A DNA stretch of 45,131 nt from Clostridia bacterium (GTDB lineage Bacteria; Bacillota; Clostridia; Christensenellales; Aristaeellaceae): positions 1 to 45,131 of the forward strand of contig CAAGFE010000011.1 in assembly GCA_900769075.1 (NCBI GenBank), in the 5' to 3' direction. The notes beneath the pieces are model-generated. The model was given only the letters and a program-made list of their open reading frames with translations. It ran no database searches and was not told the origin of the DNA. A program made the position numbers and the translations under genes. Of this stretch, positions 33,105-41,200 are shown piece by piece; the first letter of the stretch is position 1, and each line of letters starts with the position of its first letter.

Positions 33105-33995
33105 TTAAACGAGCATGAGCATCAGCGGAACGGTCGCCATCGACAGCGCGGTGGACAGCGCCACACCGCGGGAGGCCAGCTCCCGGTCGCAGTCGTAGCG
33201 TTCCGCCTGCATGGCGGTGAGGGCGGCGCAGGGCATCGCCGTGCACAGAAAGACGCTGCAGACCACCATCTCGGGCAGGGGCGTCAGGCGCAGGAGCAGG
33301 ATCATCGCGGGGAAGACCAGCAGCCGCAGCCCGCAGACCATCAGCAGCTTCACATCCTTCAGGTGGTCGGCCTTCAGACTGATCAGCCGCGCGCCGATGA
33401 CGAACATGGCCACCGGTGTGGTGACCGAGCCCATCATGTTCAGGGCGCTGTTGATGAAGCCGGGCAGCGTCCAGCCGGTGAGGAAGAGCGCCATGCCGCC
33501 CACCACGGCCCAGATGGTCGGATTGGTAAGGAGCTTCTGGGGCTGCATGGCCTTGCGTCCGCCGAAATAGTAGGAGCCCAGCGTCCAGCACATCAGGTTG
33601 AAGGCCGCCACGAAGATTACCGCGTAGATCAGCGCCCCCTCGCCCATGGTGGCGGTGATGACCGGGTAGCCCATGAAGCCGCAGTTGGACACCATGGACA
33701 GATTGGCCAGCACCGCGCGGCGCTGGGGCGCCTCCTTGGCAAACAGGCGGAAGGCAATCATGCCCGCGATGGCGATGGTGGCACAGGTCAGCACGAACAC
33801 CCAGGCCAGCTCCGCGATCAGCTCCGGCGTGGCGGGCGTTTGCAGCTTGTGCAGGATCAGGGCAGGCTGCGCGAAATACAGCACCAGCGTGTTCAGGCCC
33901 CGCAGCCCTTTGTCATCCAGGATATTCCGCCTGGCAGCGAAAAAGCCGCTCAGGATCAATAAAAACAAGGTCATTACCTGCAGAAGAACAGTCAT
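33105..33995 (-). CDS. AEC-family transporter
   Basis: The 296-residue protein has ten predicted helices in two inverted halves. LVLYFAQPALILHKL is a helix-breaking segment typical of auxin-efflux-carrier/bile-sodium-like folds. LANLSMVSNCGFMGYPVIT and LCTAMPCAALTAMQAERYDC are the crossing regions. Bacterial AEC members carry organic acids such as malate; the substrate here is not visible. ATG 33995 follows GAGGGATATC; the frame to 34028 is not supported. It is upstream of and probably co-transcribed with the membrane phosphoesterase. Confidence 0.88.
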   Translation of the reverse strand: MTVLLQVMTLFLLILSGFFAARRNILDDKGLRGLNTLVLYFAQPALILHKLQTPATPELIAELAWVFVLTCATIAIAGMIAFRLFAKEAPQRRAVLANLSMVSNCGFMGYPVITATMGEGALIYAVIFVAAFNLMCWTLGSYYFGGRKAMQPQKLLTNPTIWAVVGGMALFLTGWTLPGFINSALNMMGSVTTPVAMFVIGARLISLKADHLKDVKLLMVCGLRLLVFPAMILLLRLTPLPEMVVCSVFLCTAMPCAALTAMQAERYDCDRELASRGVALSTALSMATVPLMLMLV

Positions 33996-34010
33996 GATAT
34001 CCCTCGATTC

Positions 34011-34039
34011 TTGACATTCGCTCCGCACTATTGTACACT
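34011..34039 (+). promoter_or_regulatory. Sigma-A promoter of the flavin reductase-like gene
   Basis: TTGACA (34011-34016), 17 bases, TACACT (34034-34039); the gene starts at 34075 after AGAGGAGCG. Confidence 0.8.
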
Positions 34040-34074
34040 AATTCCAACATTTCGACAAGAGGAGCGCCGAAGTA

Positions 34075-34692
34075 ATGTCTGCTTTTCGCCCGCTGAATCC
34101 CTTTCCGATGCTCTCACCCGTGCCGGCGGTCATGGTGTCCTGCTGCGGCCCGGAGGAGCACGCCAGCCCCAATATCATCACCATCGCCTGGGTCGGCACG
34201 GTCAACTCCGATCCGCCCATGGTGTCCATTTCCGTGCAGAAGAAGCGGTACAGCTATGATCTGATCGAAGGCAGCGGCGAGTTTGTGGTGAACCTGGTCG
34301 GCACGAAGCAGTGCCGGGCGATGGATTACTGCGGCGTGCGCTCCGGGCGGGACTGCGACAAATGGGCGGACTGCCATTTGACCCCCGTCCCCGTCCGGGG
34401 GATGACCTACGCGCCCGCCATCGCGGAATGCCCCGGCTACCTGGCCTGCAAGGTGCGCCAGAGGATCGAGCTGGGCAGCCATGTGATGTTCATCGGGGAA
34501 GTGGTGGGCGTCGGCGTGCAGGAGGAGCTTTTCGACGAGGACGGCTCCATGCACCTGGAGCGGGCCTCCCTGGTCGCCAAGACCCACGGCGTGTATCAGA
34601 AAACGTCGGAGGTGCTGGGCTTCTTCGGATACAGCGTGGCCGCGCCGGAGGTGTATAAGCGGCGGATGAGCGGGTACAGGAAGAAAAAATAG
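34075..34692 (+). CDS. Flavin reductase-like FMN-binding protein
   Basis: The 205-residue protein is a split-barrel FMN-binding flavin reductase (DIM6/NTAB group). PAVMVSCCGPEEHASPNIIT followed by IAWVGTVNSDPPMVSISVQK gives the flavin-binding beta strands. EFVVNLVGTKQCRAMDYCGV is the typical helix after them. It is Cys-rich for the family (seven Cys), as in some anaerobe flavoredoxins. It may pass electrons from NAD(P)H or ferredoxin to flavin or another acceptor; the partner is unknown. It is monocistronic, with its own promoter and terminator. Confidence 0.85.
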   Translation: MSAFRPLNPFPMLSPVPAVMVSCCGPEEHASPNIITIAWVGTVNSDPPMVSISVQKKRYSYDLIEGSGEFVVNLVGTKQCRAMDYCGVRSGRDCDKWADCHLTPVPVRGMTYAPAIAECPGYLACKVRQRIELGSHVMFIGEVVGVGVQEELFDEDGSMHLERASLVAKTHGVYQKTSEVLGFFGYSVAAPEVYKRRMSGYRKKK

Positions 34693-34708
34693 GCGATGTA
34701 GATCAACG

Positions 34709-34762
34709 AACCCCGGGCGGCATCGGAGCGTACACGGCTCTCCGGTGACTCCCGGGGTTTTT
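34709..34762 (+). terminator. Terminator after the flavin reductase-like gene
   Basis: AACCCCGGG (34709-34717) pairs with CCCGGGGTT (34751-34759), with further pairs inside, followed by a run of T. Confidence 0.85.
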
Positions 34763-34771
34763 AGATGCCCG

Positions 34772-34808
34772 CGGCTCCTCTGACAAGGGTGATTTGTCAA
34801 AGGAGCCG
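34772..34808. terminator. Second hairpin between converging genes
   Basis: CGGCTCCTCTGACAA pairs with TTGTCAAAGGAGCCG with one mismatch. The plus strand then reads TTTATTG. It may end transcripts of either strand. Confidence 0.5.
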
Positions 34809-34841
34809 TTTATTGATGTGTTTGTATTTATTGGTTACGGA

Positions 34842-35789
34842 TCACTGCCAAATCTGTTCGCTGCAAAAGCTGATTTGCTGATCCTGATAAAGTTTGTTTC
34901 TCATAATCTCGGGACTGTCTCCGATGAATGCGGCTGCAGCGCTTTCGTCCCCTTGCAGTTGCCACAGAAACCATGCTGTCACATATCCGTTAGCGGTGTA
35001 CAGCACTTCGTTATGGACGGTATCTTTTCGGCGGAGCATGATCTTGTCGCTGCCGATATCGTTATAGATTTCCTCCAGCTGCTCGCCGGTCACGACCCAG
35101 TCATCACCACCGCCTGCTCCTGCAACCAGCAGAATCGGGATGCTTACTTTTGCAGCGTTGTAATCCCACATCAGGTTGTGGGCCATCTCTTTGTTGGTAG
35201 GCGAAAGGGATACGGCGGTTTTGAACACAGCGCTGTGAGGTTGGGCGGTAACAGCATTCAACACACCGACGCCGCCCTGAGAATGACCCACAATCCCCAC
35301 ATTTTCAAGGTCGATTTTTCCAAAGAAAATATTGTCCTTCTCTTCGCCGATGGTTTTGCTTTCATTCAATCGTTTCAGATAACGGATGCACATTTCGGAT
35401 GAAAAGCCGTCCCAATCGTACTGTTCTTCTGTTCCAATCACGATGAATCCCCATGAAGCAATGTGCTTGGCAACTGCGGGATATTTGGATAGCGGCGTAC
35501 CGCTGCCGTTGCTGATCACGATCACCGGGTATGCGTCTGCTTTTTCTGTAAGCCCGCTGGGATAATAGAGTATGTACTTGCCAAAGCCCTGCAAAACAGA
35601 TTCTTCATAAGTGGAAACCTCGTATTTGCCGCTGGCCATATAGTTGGCCTCCAACTCGCCGCCGGTTTCTGTTTTTATCTGGTAGTCCGTTGGGGCAGCA
35701 GGACGCTTACTCAAGCAGAACAGCAAAATGACGATGCCTGCAAGCAATACCAATAGGACAATTCCGATGATTCTCAAAACCCTTTTCAT
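34842..35789 (-). CDS. Membrane-anchored alpha/beta hydrolase
   Basis: One N-terminal helix (IIGIVLLVLLAGIVILLFCL) anchors an alpha/beta hydrolase domain facing outwards. YPVIVISNGSGTPLSKYPAV carries the oxyanion strand, and VGIVGHSQGGVGVLNAVTA holds the nucleophile Ser in GHSQGG. IPILLVAGAGGGDDWVV probably carries the acid, and a late VHNEVLY the His. It resembles poly(ethylene terephthalate) hydrolase/chlorophyllase-like esterases in layout, but the substrate is unknown. ATG 35789 follows AAGGTG. The gene is AT-richer than its surroundings. It is divergent from a TetR gene with operators between them. Confidence 0.8.
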   Translation of the reverse strand: MKRVLRIIGIVLLVLLAGIVILLFCLSKRPAAPTDYQIKTETGGELEANYMASGKYEVSTYEESVLQGFGKYILYYPSGLTEKADAYPVIVISNGSGTPLSKYPAVAKHIASWGFIVIGTEEQYDWDGFSSEMCIRYLKRLNESKTIGEEKDNIFFGKIDLENVGIVGHSQGGVGVLNAVTAQPHSAVFKTAVSLSPTNKEMAHNLMWDYNAAKVSIPILLVAGAGGGDDWVVTGEQLEEIYNDIGSDKIMLRRKDTVHNEVLYTANGYVTAWFLWQLQGDESAAAAFIGDSPEIMRNKLYQDQQISFCSEQIWQ

Positions 35790-35812
35790 CTCAATCACCT
35801 TATGTTTTGCTA

Positions 35813-35828
35813 TGGTACAACTGTACCA
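35813..35828. promoter_or_regulatory. TetR-type operator 1
   Basis: TGGTACA-AC-TGTACCA has perfect 7-bp half-sites. It lies just downstream of the -10 of the hydrolase promoter. Confidence 0.75.
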
Positions 35829-35837
35829 CTCGCTGTA

Positions 35838-35865
35838 AGTATAACAAAAAAACAGAACTTTTCAA
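35838..35865 (-). promoter_or_regulatory. Sigma-A promoter of the alpha/beta hydrolase
   Basis: On the minus strand TTGAAA (35860-35865), 16 bases, TATACT (35838-35843). Confidence 0.7.
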
Positions 35866-35881
35866 TATCCGGAGGACGCAC

Positions 35882-35895
35882 TGGTACAAAACCAA
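35882..35895. promoter_or_regulatory. TetR operator-like half-site
   Basis: TGGTACA repeats the operator half-site seen on both sides; the other arm (ACCA) is only partly kept. Confidence 0.4.
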
Positions 35896-35937
35896 GCAAA
35901 TTGCTCCAGTCCTGAACGCCCGGCACCTCGGTATTAC

Positions 35938-35966
35938 TTGAAATATAGATCACAATATGGTACACT
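35938..35966 (+). promoter_or_regulatory. Sigma-A promoter of the TetR gene
   Basis: TTGAAA (35938-35943), 17 bases, TACACT (35961-35966). The -10 lies inside operator 2, so autorepression is expected. Confidence 0.75.
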
Positions 35967-35973
35967 TGTTGCA
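35958..35973. promoter_or_regulatory. TetR-type operator 2
   Basis: TGGTACA-CT-TGTTGCA matches operator 1 with a perfect left and a 5-of-7 right half-site. It overlaps the -10 of the TetR promoter. Confidence 0.6.
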
Positions 35974-35996
35974 CACAAAATTTGAGGAGATTTCAT

Positions 35997-36503
35997 ATGG
36001 AAAGAAAGCATCCAGCCAATTTGTTTGTTCGTGATTGTATCACCAAGGCCCTGTTCAGGCTGATGAAAAACAAGGCATATCAGGACATCACAGTTTCGGC
36101 GATTGTCAGAACAGCAGGGGTCAGCCGCAATTCGTTTTACCGTAATTACCAGTCCATTGAGGATATTCTCCGGCAGTATCTCATAGAGCAAACCTCCCGG
36201 TGGTGGGCGGAATATCTGGCGCATCTACATCCCAATGTGATAGAAGAAACATTTCAGCATTTCCTGAATATGCGGGAGGAAATTCTGCTTCTCTATAAAG
36301 CCGGATTGTCCCATCTGCTCATGGAGCATATTGTGCTATGCGGTAAACAGAGTCTGAGCGGAGAGATCGGCAATGCATATCAGACCGCCTTCATGTCCGG
36401 CGGTCTTTGGGGGCTGACCAACGAATGGATTTTACGAGGGATGAAGGAAACGCCCCAGGAAATGCAGGCGCTCTTTCTGACGCAGGGTCAGCCGGGAGAT
36501 TGA
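35997..36503 (+). CDS. TetR/AcrR-family transcriptional regulator
   Basis: The 168-residue regulator has a TetR DNA-binding domain. LFRLMKNKAYQDITVSAIVR and then TAGVSRNSFYRNYQSIEDIL supply the helix-turn-helix and following helix. A ligand-binding C-terminal half includes LMEHIVLCGKQSLSGEIGNA and FMSGGLWGLTNEWILRGMKE. ATG 35997 follows GAGGAG by seven bases; a TTG at 35982 precedes that site and is rejected. The operators in the divergent intergenic region fit control of its own gene and of the hydrolase. Like the hydrolase it is AT-richer than the window average, so the pair was probably acquired together. Confidence 0.9.
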   Translation: MERKHPANLFVRDCITKALFRLMKNKAYQDITVSAIVRTAGVSRNSFYRNYQSIEDILRQYLIEQTSRWWAEYLAHLHPNVIEETFQHFLNMREEILLLYKAGLSHLLMEHIVLCGKQSLSGEIGNAYQTAFMSGGLWGLTNEWILRGMKETPQEMQALFLTQGQPGD

Positions 36504-36546
36504 CCAACGGAATATCGCCTTGCTTTGAATATTGCAGTATATCAAG

Positions 36547-36594
36547 AAAAAACCAAAGGGGCTGCTGCAGCTTTGCTTCTGCGGCAGTCCCTTT
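36547..36594 (-). terminator. Terminator of the acetyltransferase gene
   Basis: AAAGGG-CTGC-TGCAG and CTGC-GCAG-CCCTTT arms (36555-36594) form an imperfect stem. On the minus strand GGTTTTTTC follows. It also serves the converging TetR gene. Confidence 0.7.
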
Positions 36595-36627
36595 GCGTTC
36601 ATGACGGTCATGTGCTGCTGGCTGATC

Positions 36628-37269
36628 TTACGTTGCTCTGTTTTCCGCAATGCGCTTCTCCCAATCCTTGCGCAGGATCGCCCACATCTCCACATCGCGG
36701 AACACGCCCTTGCAGCAAATGCGTTCCCGCAGGTGTCCCTCGTGGCGCATGCCGCACTTTTCCATCACCCGTCCGCTGGCAGGATTATCGGTGAAGTGCA
36801 TCGCCTCGATCCGGTGGAGCGCCAGTACCCGGAAGGTCTCGTCGATCACGGCGGTCAGGGCCTCGGTCATCAGGCCCTTGCCCCACTGCTCCCGGGCGAG
36901 GGAATAGCCAACTTCCACCGTGCTGTTGTCCGCCGAATAGCCCATGTAGCCGATGGTGCCCACGACGCGCCCCGTTTCCTGCAGCACGATGGCCCAGCTG
37001 CCCGGTTCCCCGCTGCGGTACTGATAGAGCAGGTAGCGGATGTATGCCCGCGTGTCCCAGATGGACTGATGCGTTTCCCAGAGAACGTGGCGCGCCACAT
37101 CGGGATCCCGGGCGTAGCGGTATACATCCGGCGCATCCCGCATGGTCATCCTGCGCAGGAGGAGGCGTTGGGTTCGGACCTCCGGCAGCCGGGCGAAAAA
37201 CTCCGCAGGGGTGCCCGGGTCGGCGGCGGGCTGGGTCAGCCAGCGGAGAATGGATTTGCGCTCACGCAT
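36628..37269 (-). CDS. GNAT-family N-acetyltransferase (RimJ/RimL-like)
   Basis: The 213-residue enzyme has the GNAT core of the RimJ/L group. LPEVRTQRLLLRRMTMRDAP opens it. VVGTIGYMGYSADNSTVEVG and YSLAREQWGKGLMTEALTAV form the acetyl-CoA loop (Q-W-G-K-G). RIEAMHFTDNPASGRVMEKC and GMRHEGHLRERICCKGVFRD form the usual C-terminal part. It acetylates an amine, perhaps a protein N terminus or small molecule. ATG 37269 lies inside the end of the 58-codon gene (ATGCGTGA overlap), so the two are coupled. Confidence 0.88.
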   Translation of the reverse strand: MRERKSILRWLTQPAADPGTPAEFFARLPEVRTQRLLLRRMTMRDAPDVYRYARDPDVARHVLWETHQSIWDTRAYIRYLLYQYRSGEPGSWAIVLQETGRVVGTIGYMGYSADNSTVEVGYSLAREQWGKGLMTEALTAVIDETFRVLALHRIEAMHFTDNPASGRVMEKCGMRHEGHLRERICCKGVFRDVEMWAILRKDWEKRIAENRAT

Positions 37270-37438
37270 GATGCAGCACCGCCCCGGCGGCAAACCACCT
37301 GCTGCCGGGCAATTCCGGCTGGGGCAGGCCGTTGGTCATGCTGCCATAGACAAACAGCGCGATGGCCAGCACAAGCAGAATCACCAGAACGGCGATGTAG
37401 ATGGCGAAGGCGCGGGTGGCGCGTTTCCGGACAGCCAT
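37262..37438 (-). CDS. Small single-pass membrane protein
   Basis: The family is not recognised. The 58-residue product has a basic head (MAVRKRATRAFA), one helix (IYIAVLVILLVLAIALFVYG) and a short tail with GLPQPELPG. AAAGGAG lies before ATG 37438; a longer frame to 37531 is not supported. The last eight bases overlap the acetyltransferase gene, so co-expression is likely. Confidence 0.65.
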   Translation of the reverse strand: MAVRKRATRAFAIYIAVLVILLVLAIALFVYGSMTNGLPQPELPGSRWFAAGAVLHHA

Positions 37439-37539
37439 GGGAACACTCCTTTCATTGCCGGATGGCGGGAAAATGAATTCCTGAAACAATTTTGAAATAT
37501 TTTCACCCTCAGCGGGAAGAAAACTCTGCATTGCTTCGT

Positions 37540-38088
37540 TTAGTCATTGGAAGCGGCAGCGGTCATCATGATGGCCAGCGCGGTTTTGCCATCGCGGAGG
37601 GTGCCGTCCATGACCTTCGATACCGCTTCCCTGAGCGGCATGCGGACGGTTGCAACGAACTCATCCTCATCGGGATGGGTTTCGCCCTGGCGCAGCCCCG
37701 TGGCGAGGTAAATGTGGATGCGCTCGTTGCAGAAGCCGGGGGTGGTTTCCAGCACGGTCAGCTTGCGCCAGGAATCCGCGGTCAATCCGGTTTCCTCGCT
37801 CAGCTCGCGCTGGGCGCACACCAGGGGATCCTCGCCCGCATGGTCGAACTTGCCCGCGGGAATCTCGAGGGTCAGCCGCCCGATGGGCGCGCGGTACTGC
37901 CGCACCAGGATGATGTTCTCCATCTCATCCAGCGCCACGACGGCGGACGCGCCGGGATGACAGGCGACCTCGCGCAGGGCCAGACTGCCGTTGGGGAGCT
38001 TGACCGTCCAGTGCTCCACGCGGATGATCTTGCCGTCGAAAACGACCTTGCCGTCCTGATAGGTTTCCATGAGGTTCTCTTCGTTCAT
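37540..38088 (-). CDS. Nudix hydrolase, ADP-ribose pyrophosphatase-like
   Basis: The 182-residue enzyme carries a full Nudix box: GKFDHAGEDPLVCAQRELSE followed directly by ETGL (G-x5-E-x7-R-E-x2-E-E-x-G). The upstream stretch VVALDEMENIILVRQYRAPI with GRLTLEIPAG is typical of the ADP-ribose pyrophosphatase (NudF/YqkG) group. The C-terminal TPGFCNERIHIYLATGL is the matching substrate region. It should cleave ADP-ribose to AMP and ribose-5-phosphate. AGGAGG lies before ATG 38088; the frame to 38178 is rejected. It starts about 195 bases from the divergent surface-protein gene. Confidence 0.93.
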   Translation of the reverse strand: MNEENLMETYQDGKVVFDGKIIRVEHWTVKLPNGSLALREVACHPGASAVVALDEMENIILVRQYRAPIGRLTLEIPAGKFDHAGEDPLVCAQRELSEETGLTADSWRKLTVLETTPGFCNERIHIYLATGLRQGETHPDEDEFVATVRMPLREAVSKVMDGTLRDGKTALAIMMTAAASND

Positions 38089-38204
38089 CTGTATGCCTCC
38101 TGATGCCTTTACGGGCAGAAATTGCTCGGTGTAGGGTTTCGACGCGGCCAGTGGGATTCCTGCCTGCCGGGGCGGCAAATTCCGCCCGCTCCTGATTCAG
38201 CTGT

Positions 38205-38230
38205 CCGTCATTGACGAAAGAAGATGACGG
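38205..38230. promoter_or_regulatory. Inverted repeat over the surface-protein promoter
   Basis: CCGTCAT (38205-38211) and ATGACGG (38224-38230) are perfect arms enclosing the -35 box. This is a good place for a repressor operator. Confidence 0.5.
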
Positions 38231-38239
38231 CAGTATAAT
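38211..38239 (+). promoter_or_regulatory. Sigma-A promoter of the large surface protein
   Basis: TTGACG (38211-38216), 17 bases, TATAAT (38234-38239); the start codon is at 38283 behind AAGGAGGG. Confidence 0.85.
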
Positions 38240-38282
38240 ATAAATTGATATGCTTTACGATTTTGACAAGGAGGGACACGCC

Positions 38283-41200
38283 ATGAAAACCAATGGCGCA
38301 GTGCTTCGCAGCCGTTTCACAGCGTTCCTGCTGACGGCGATCCTGCTCATCACCACCTGCCTGACGCCCGCCCATGCGGCCAGCATCTGGGACGACCTTG
38401 TCCTCAGCGTGCTGTGGACGGATCGCAGCGGTGAAACGCAGACGGCATCGGCCCTGCCGGTGGCATCCAGCGCGGAGCGGGCTTACTGGGTCACCCTGGA
38501 CCCTGCCGCCATGAATCAGATGCTGACGGTGGAGGCCTATTCCCCCAATCCGGCCTACACCTTCTATTTTGAGGATGAGTTCGGCGGGCACACCCTGTCC
38601 TTCCTCTGGTCGGACGAGATGGACGCGCAGGATCTGAACTACGCCTATGCCTACACGCTGCTCTTCGCCGTGGACGGCAAGCAGGCGGATATGCCCATCC
38701 TGCTGTATGTCTCCTCCGGCCCCATGCCCCAGGAGGAGACGTTCGTGCCCTTCCCGGTGCAGGTGCCGGTGTATTACTATGCCGAGGACGGAACGCTGCT
38801 GGACAGCCAGACCGTCGAATGCTGGGCCGGTGAAACCACGCCCGTGTGGGCCGGCTCCCGCAATACCTCCGGCTATGCCGTCATCGGCCCGGAGATGGTG
38901 AATGTCGCGGTGGATCAGACCGGCAACGCCAACCCGGCGGAGGTCACCTTCCTGTACCGCCAGCTTGCCACCCCCACGCCCGTGCCCACCGAGGTGCCCA
39001 CGCCAACGCCTGTTGCGGAGGTGTCCGTGCCGGTGGCGTATTACCATGTGAACGGGGAAACCCTGGATTTCCAGGAGGTTTTCCTCACGCCTGGCACCCA
39101 TGTGATCCAGGCCGGCAGCGCCAAAGTGAGCGGCTATGTGCCGGTGGGCGACACCGCCGTGACCATCACCGTTTATCCCGATGGCTCCACGGATCTGGCC
39201 AGCGTTGTCTTCTATTATGATGATCCGGCCCCGGCGGAAGCGACGATCGTGGTGTATTACCAGCACGAAAACGGCAAGACGCTGGACGTGCAGGAAATCA
39301 CGTTGAGCGAGGGAACCCACGTCATCACGCCGAACAGCGACCGCGTGGGCGAGTACGAGCTGACCGGTGATGACTTTGCGGAAGTGACCGTGTACAGCGA
39401 CGGCTCCGCCAGCGTGTCCAGCGTGCAGTTCCTCTACAAGGACAAGTATGTTGCCCCGGCGGAAGCGACGATCGTGGTGTATTACCAGCACGAAAACGGC
39501 AAGACGCTGGACGTGCAGGAAATCACGCTGAGCGAGGGCAATCACATCATCCGCCCCAGCAGCGCCGCCGTGGGCGACTATGACCTGATCAGCGCAGATT
39601 CGGCGGAAGTGACCGTGTACCCTGACGGCTCCGCCAACGTGGCCAGCGTGCAGTTCCTCTACAAGGACAGGTATGTTGCCCCGGCGGAAGCGACGATCGT
39701 GGTGTACTACCAGCACGAGAACGGTCAGACGCTGGACGTGCAGGAAATCACGCTGAGCGAGGGCAATCATGTCATCACGCCGAACAGCGACCGCGTGGGC
39801 GAGTACGAGCTGACCGGCGCTGACTTTGCGGAAGTGACCGTGTACCCTGACGGCTCCGCCAGCGCAGCCAGCGTGCAGTTCCTCTACAAAGACAAGTATG
39901 TTGCCCCGGCGGAAGCGACGATTCCCGTCAACTACTTCCACGTGAACGGGACCCTGCTGGCCTCGACCACTGTGACCCTGACGGAAGGCACCCATATCAT
40001 CACGGCGGACGAGCGCCAGGTCAGCGGCGTGAATCCGGTGGGCAGCATGTCCGCCGAAGTCACGGTCGATGCGGATGGCACCGCCCATCCCGCCAGCGTG
40101 GACTTCTATTTTGAGGATGCCTACGTCGAGCCTTCCGCCGTGAAGCTGACCATCCTGTATCAGCTGGAGGACGGCACCGTCATCACCCGCGATACCGTTG
40201 ATCTGCTGCCCGGCAGCCATACCATCCTGCCCGACAGCGCCAAGGCGGCAGGCTATCAGCTGCTGGAAAACCAGTCCTGGCAGGTGCAGGTGAACGCGGA
40301 CGGCACCATCAGCGAGGAGGTCGTGAGCTTCTACTGCCGGCAGGCGGCGGTGACCGTCACCGTGCATTATCAGGATGACCGCGGCCGCGATGTGGCGCCC
40401 GTGCAGACCTATTCCCTGGAGGCGGACGGCGAATATGTCATCCAGGCCGCACCGGAAGGCCTTGCGGCGGATTATGAGCCCGCCCCCGGCGAAAAGACGG
40501 CGGTGACCGTGACCGTTTCCGGCGGCGTCGCCAGCCAGACGGAGGTGTACTTCTACTATCGCCTGAAGCAGACCGAACCTGCCCTTGCGGTGGTGACCGT
40601 GGGCTATTTCGATACCATGGGCAATGAGATTGCCGAGGCCAGGAGCGTGGAGCTTGCGCCCGGCACCCATCAGCTGACGCCGGATGAGGCGCATGTGCCC
40701 GCCGGATACGAACTGGTGAGCGACGCCTCCATCACCGTGGAGGTCTATGAGAACGGCACCTTCTCGCCCCAGGAAGTGGCCTTCTACTACCGCAAGGCCC
40801 AGGAGCAGACGGCGACCGTCACCGTGTACTACCGCGATGACCGCGGCCGCAGCGTGGCGGATGCCCAGACCCTGAAGCTGGGCAACGGCACGCACATCAT
40901 CGAGGCGAAGCCGGAGAATCTCCAGGCCGGCTATGCGCTCTTTGAGGGCACTGACGCTCAGGTGACCATCACGGTGCGCAACGGGGTGCCCAGCCAGAGC
41001 CAGGTGGTGTTCTACTACCGCCAGACGGTGTCCGAGCCTGAGAAGTTCACCCTCCCGGTCAGCTACTATGACACCGAGGGCAAGATGATTGCCGCCACCC
41101 AGTATGTGCAGGTGGTAGCCGGGATCTATTCCATCCAGGCCAATCCCACGGATCTCCCCGAAGGGTACGAGCTGATGATGGAGAACAAGCTGACGGTGCA

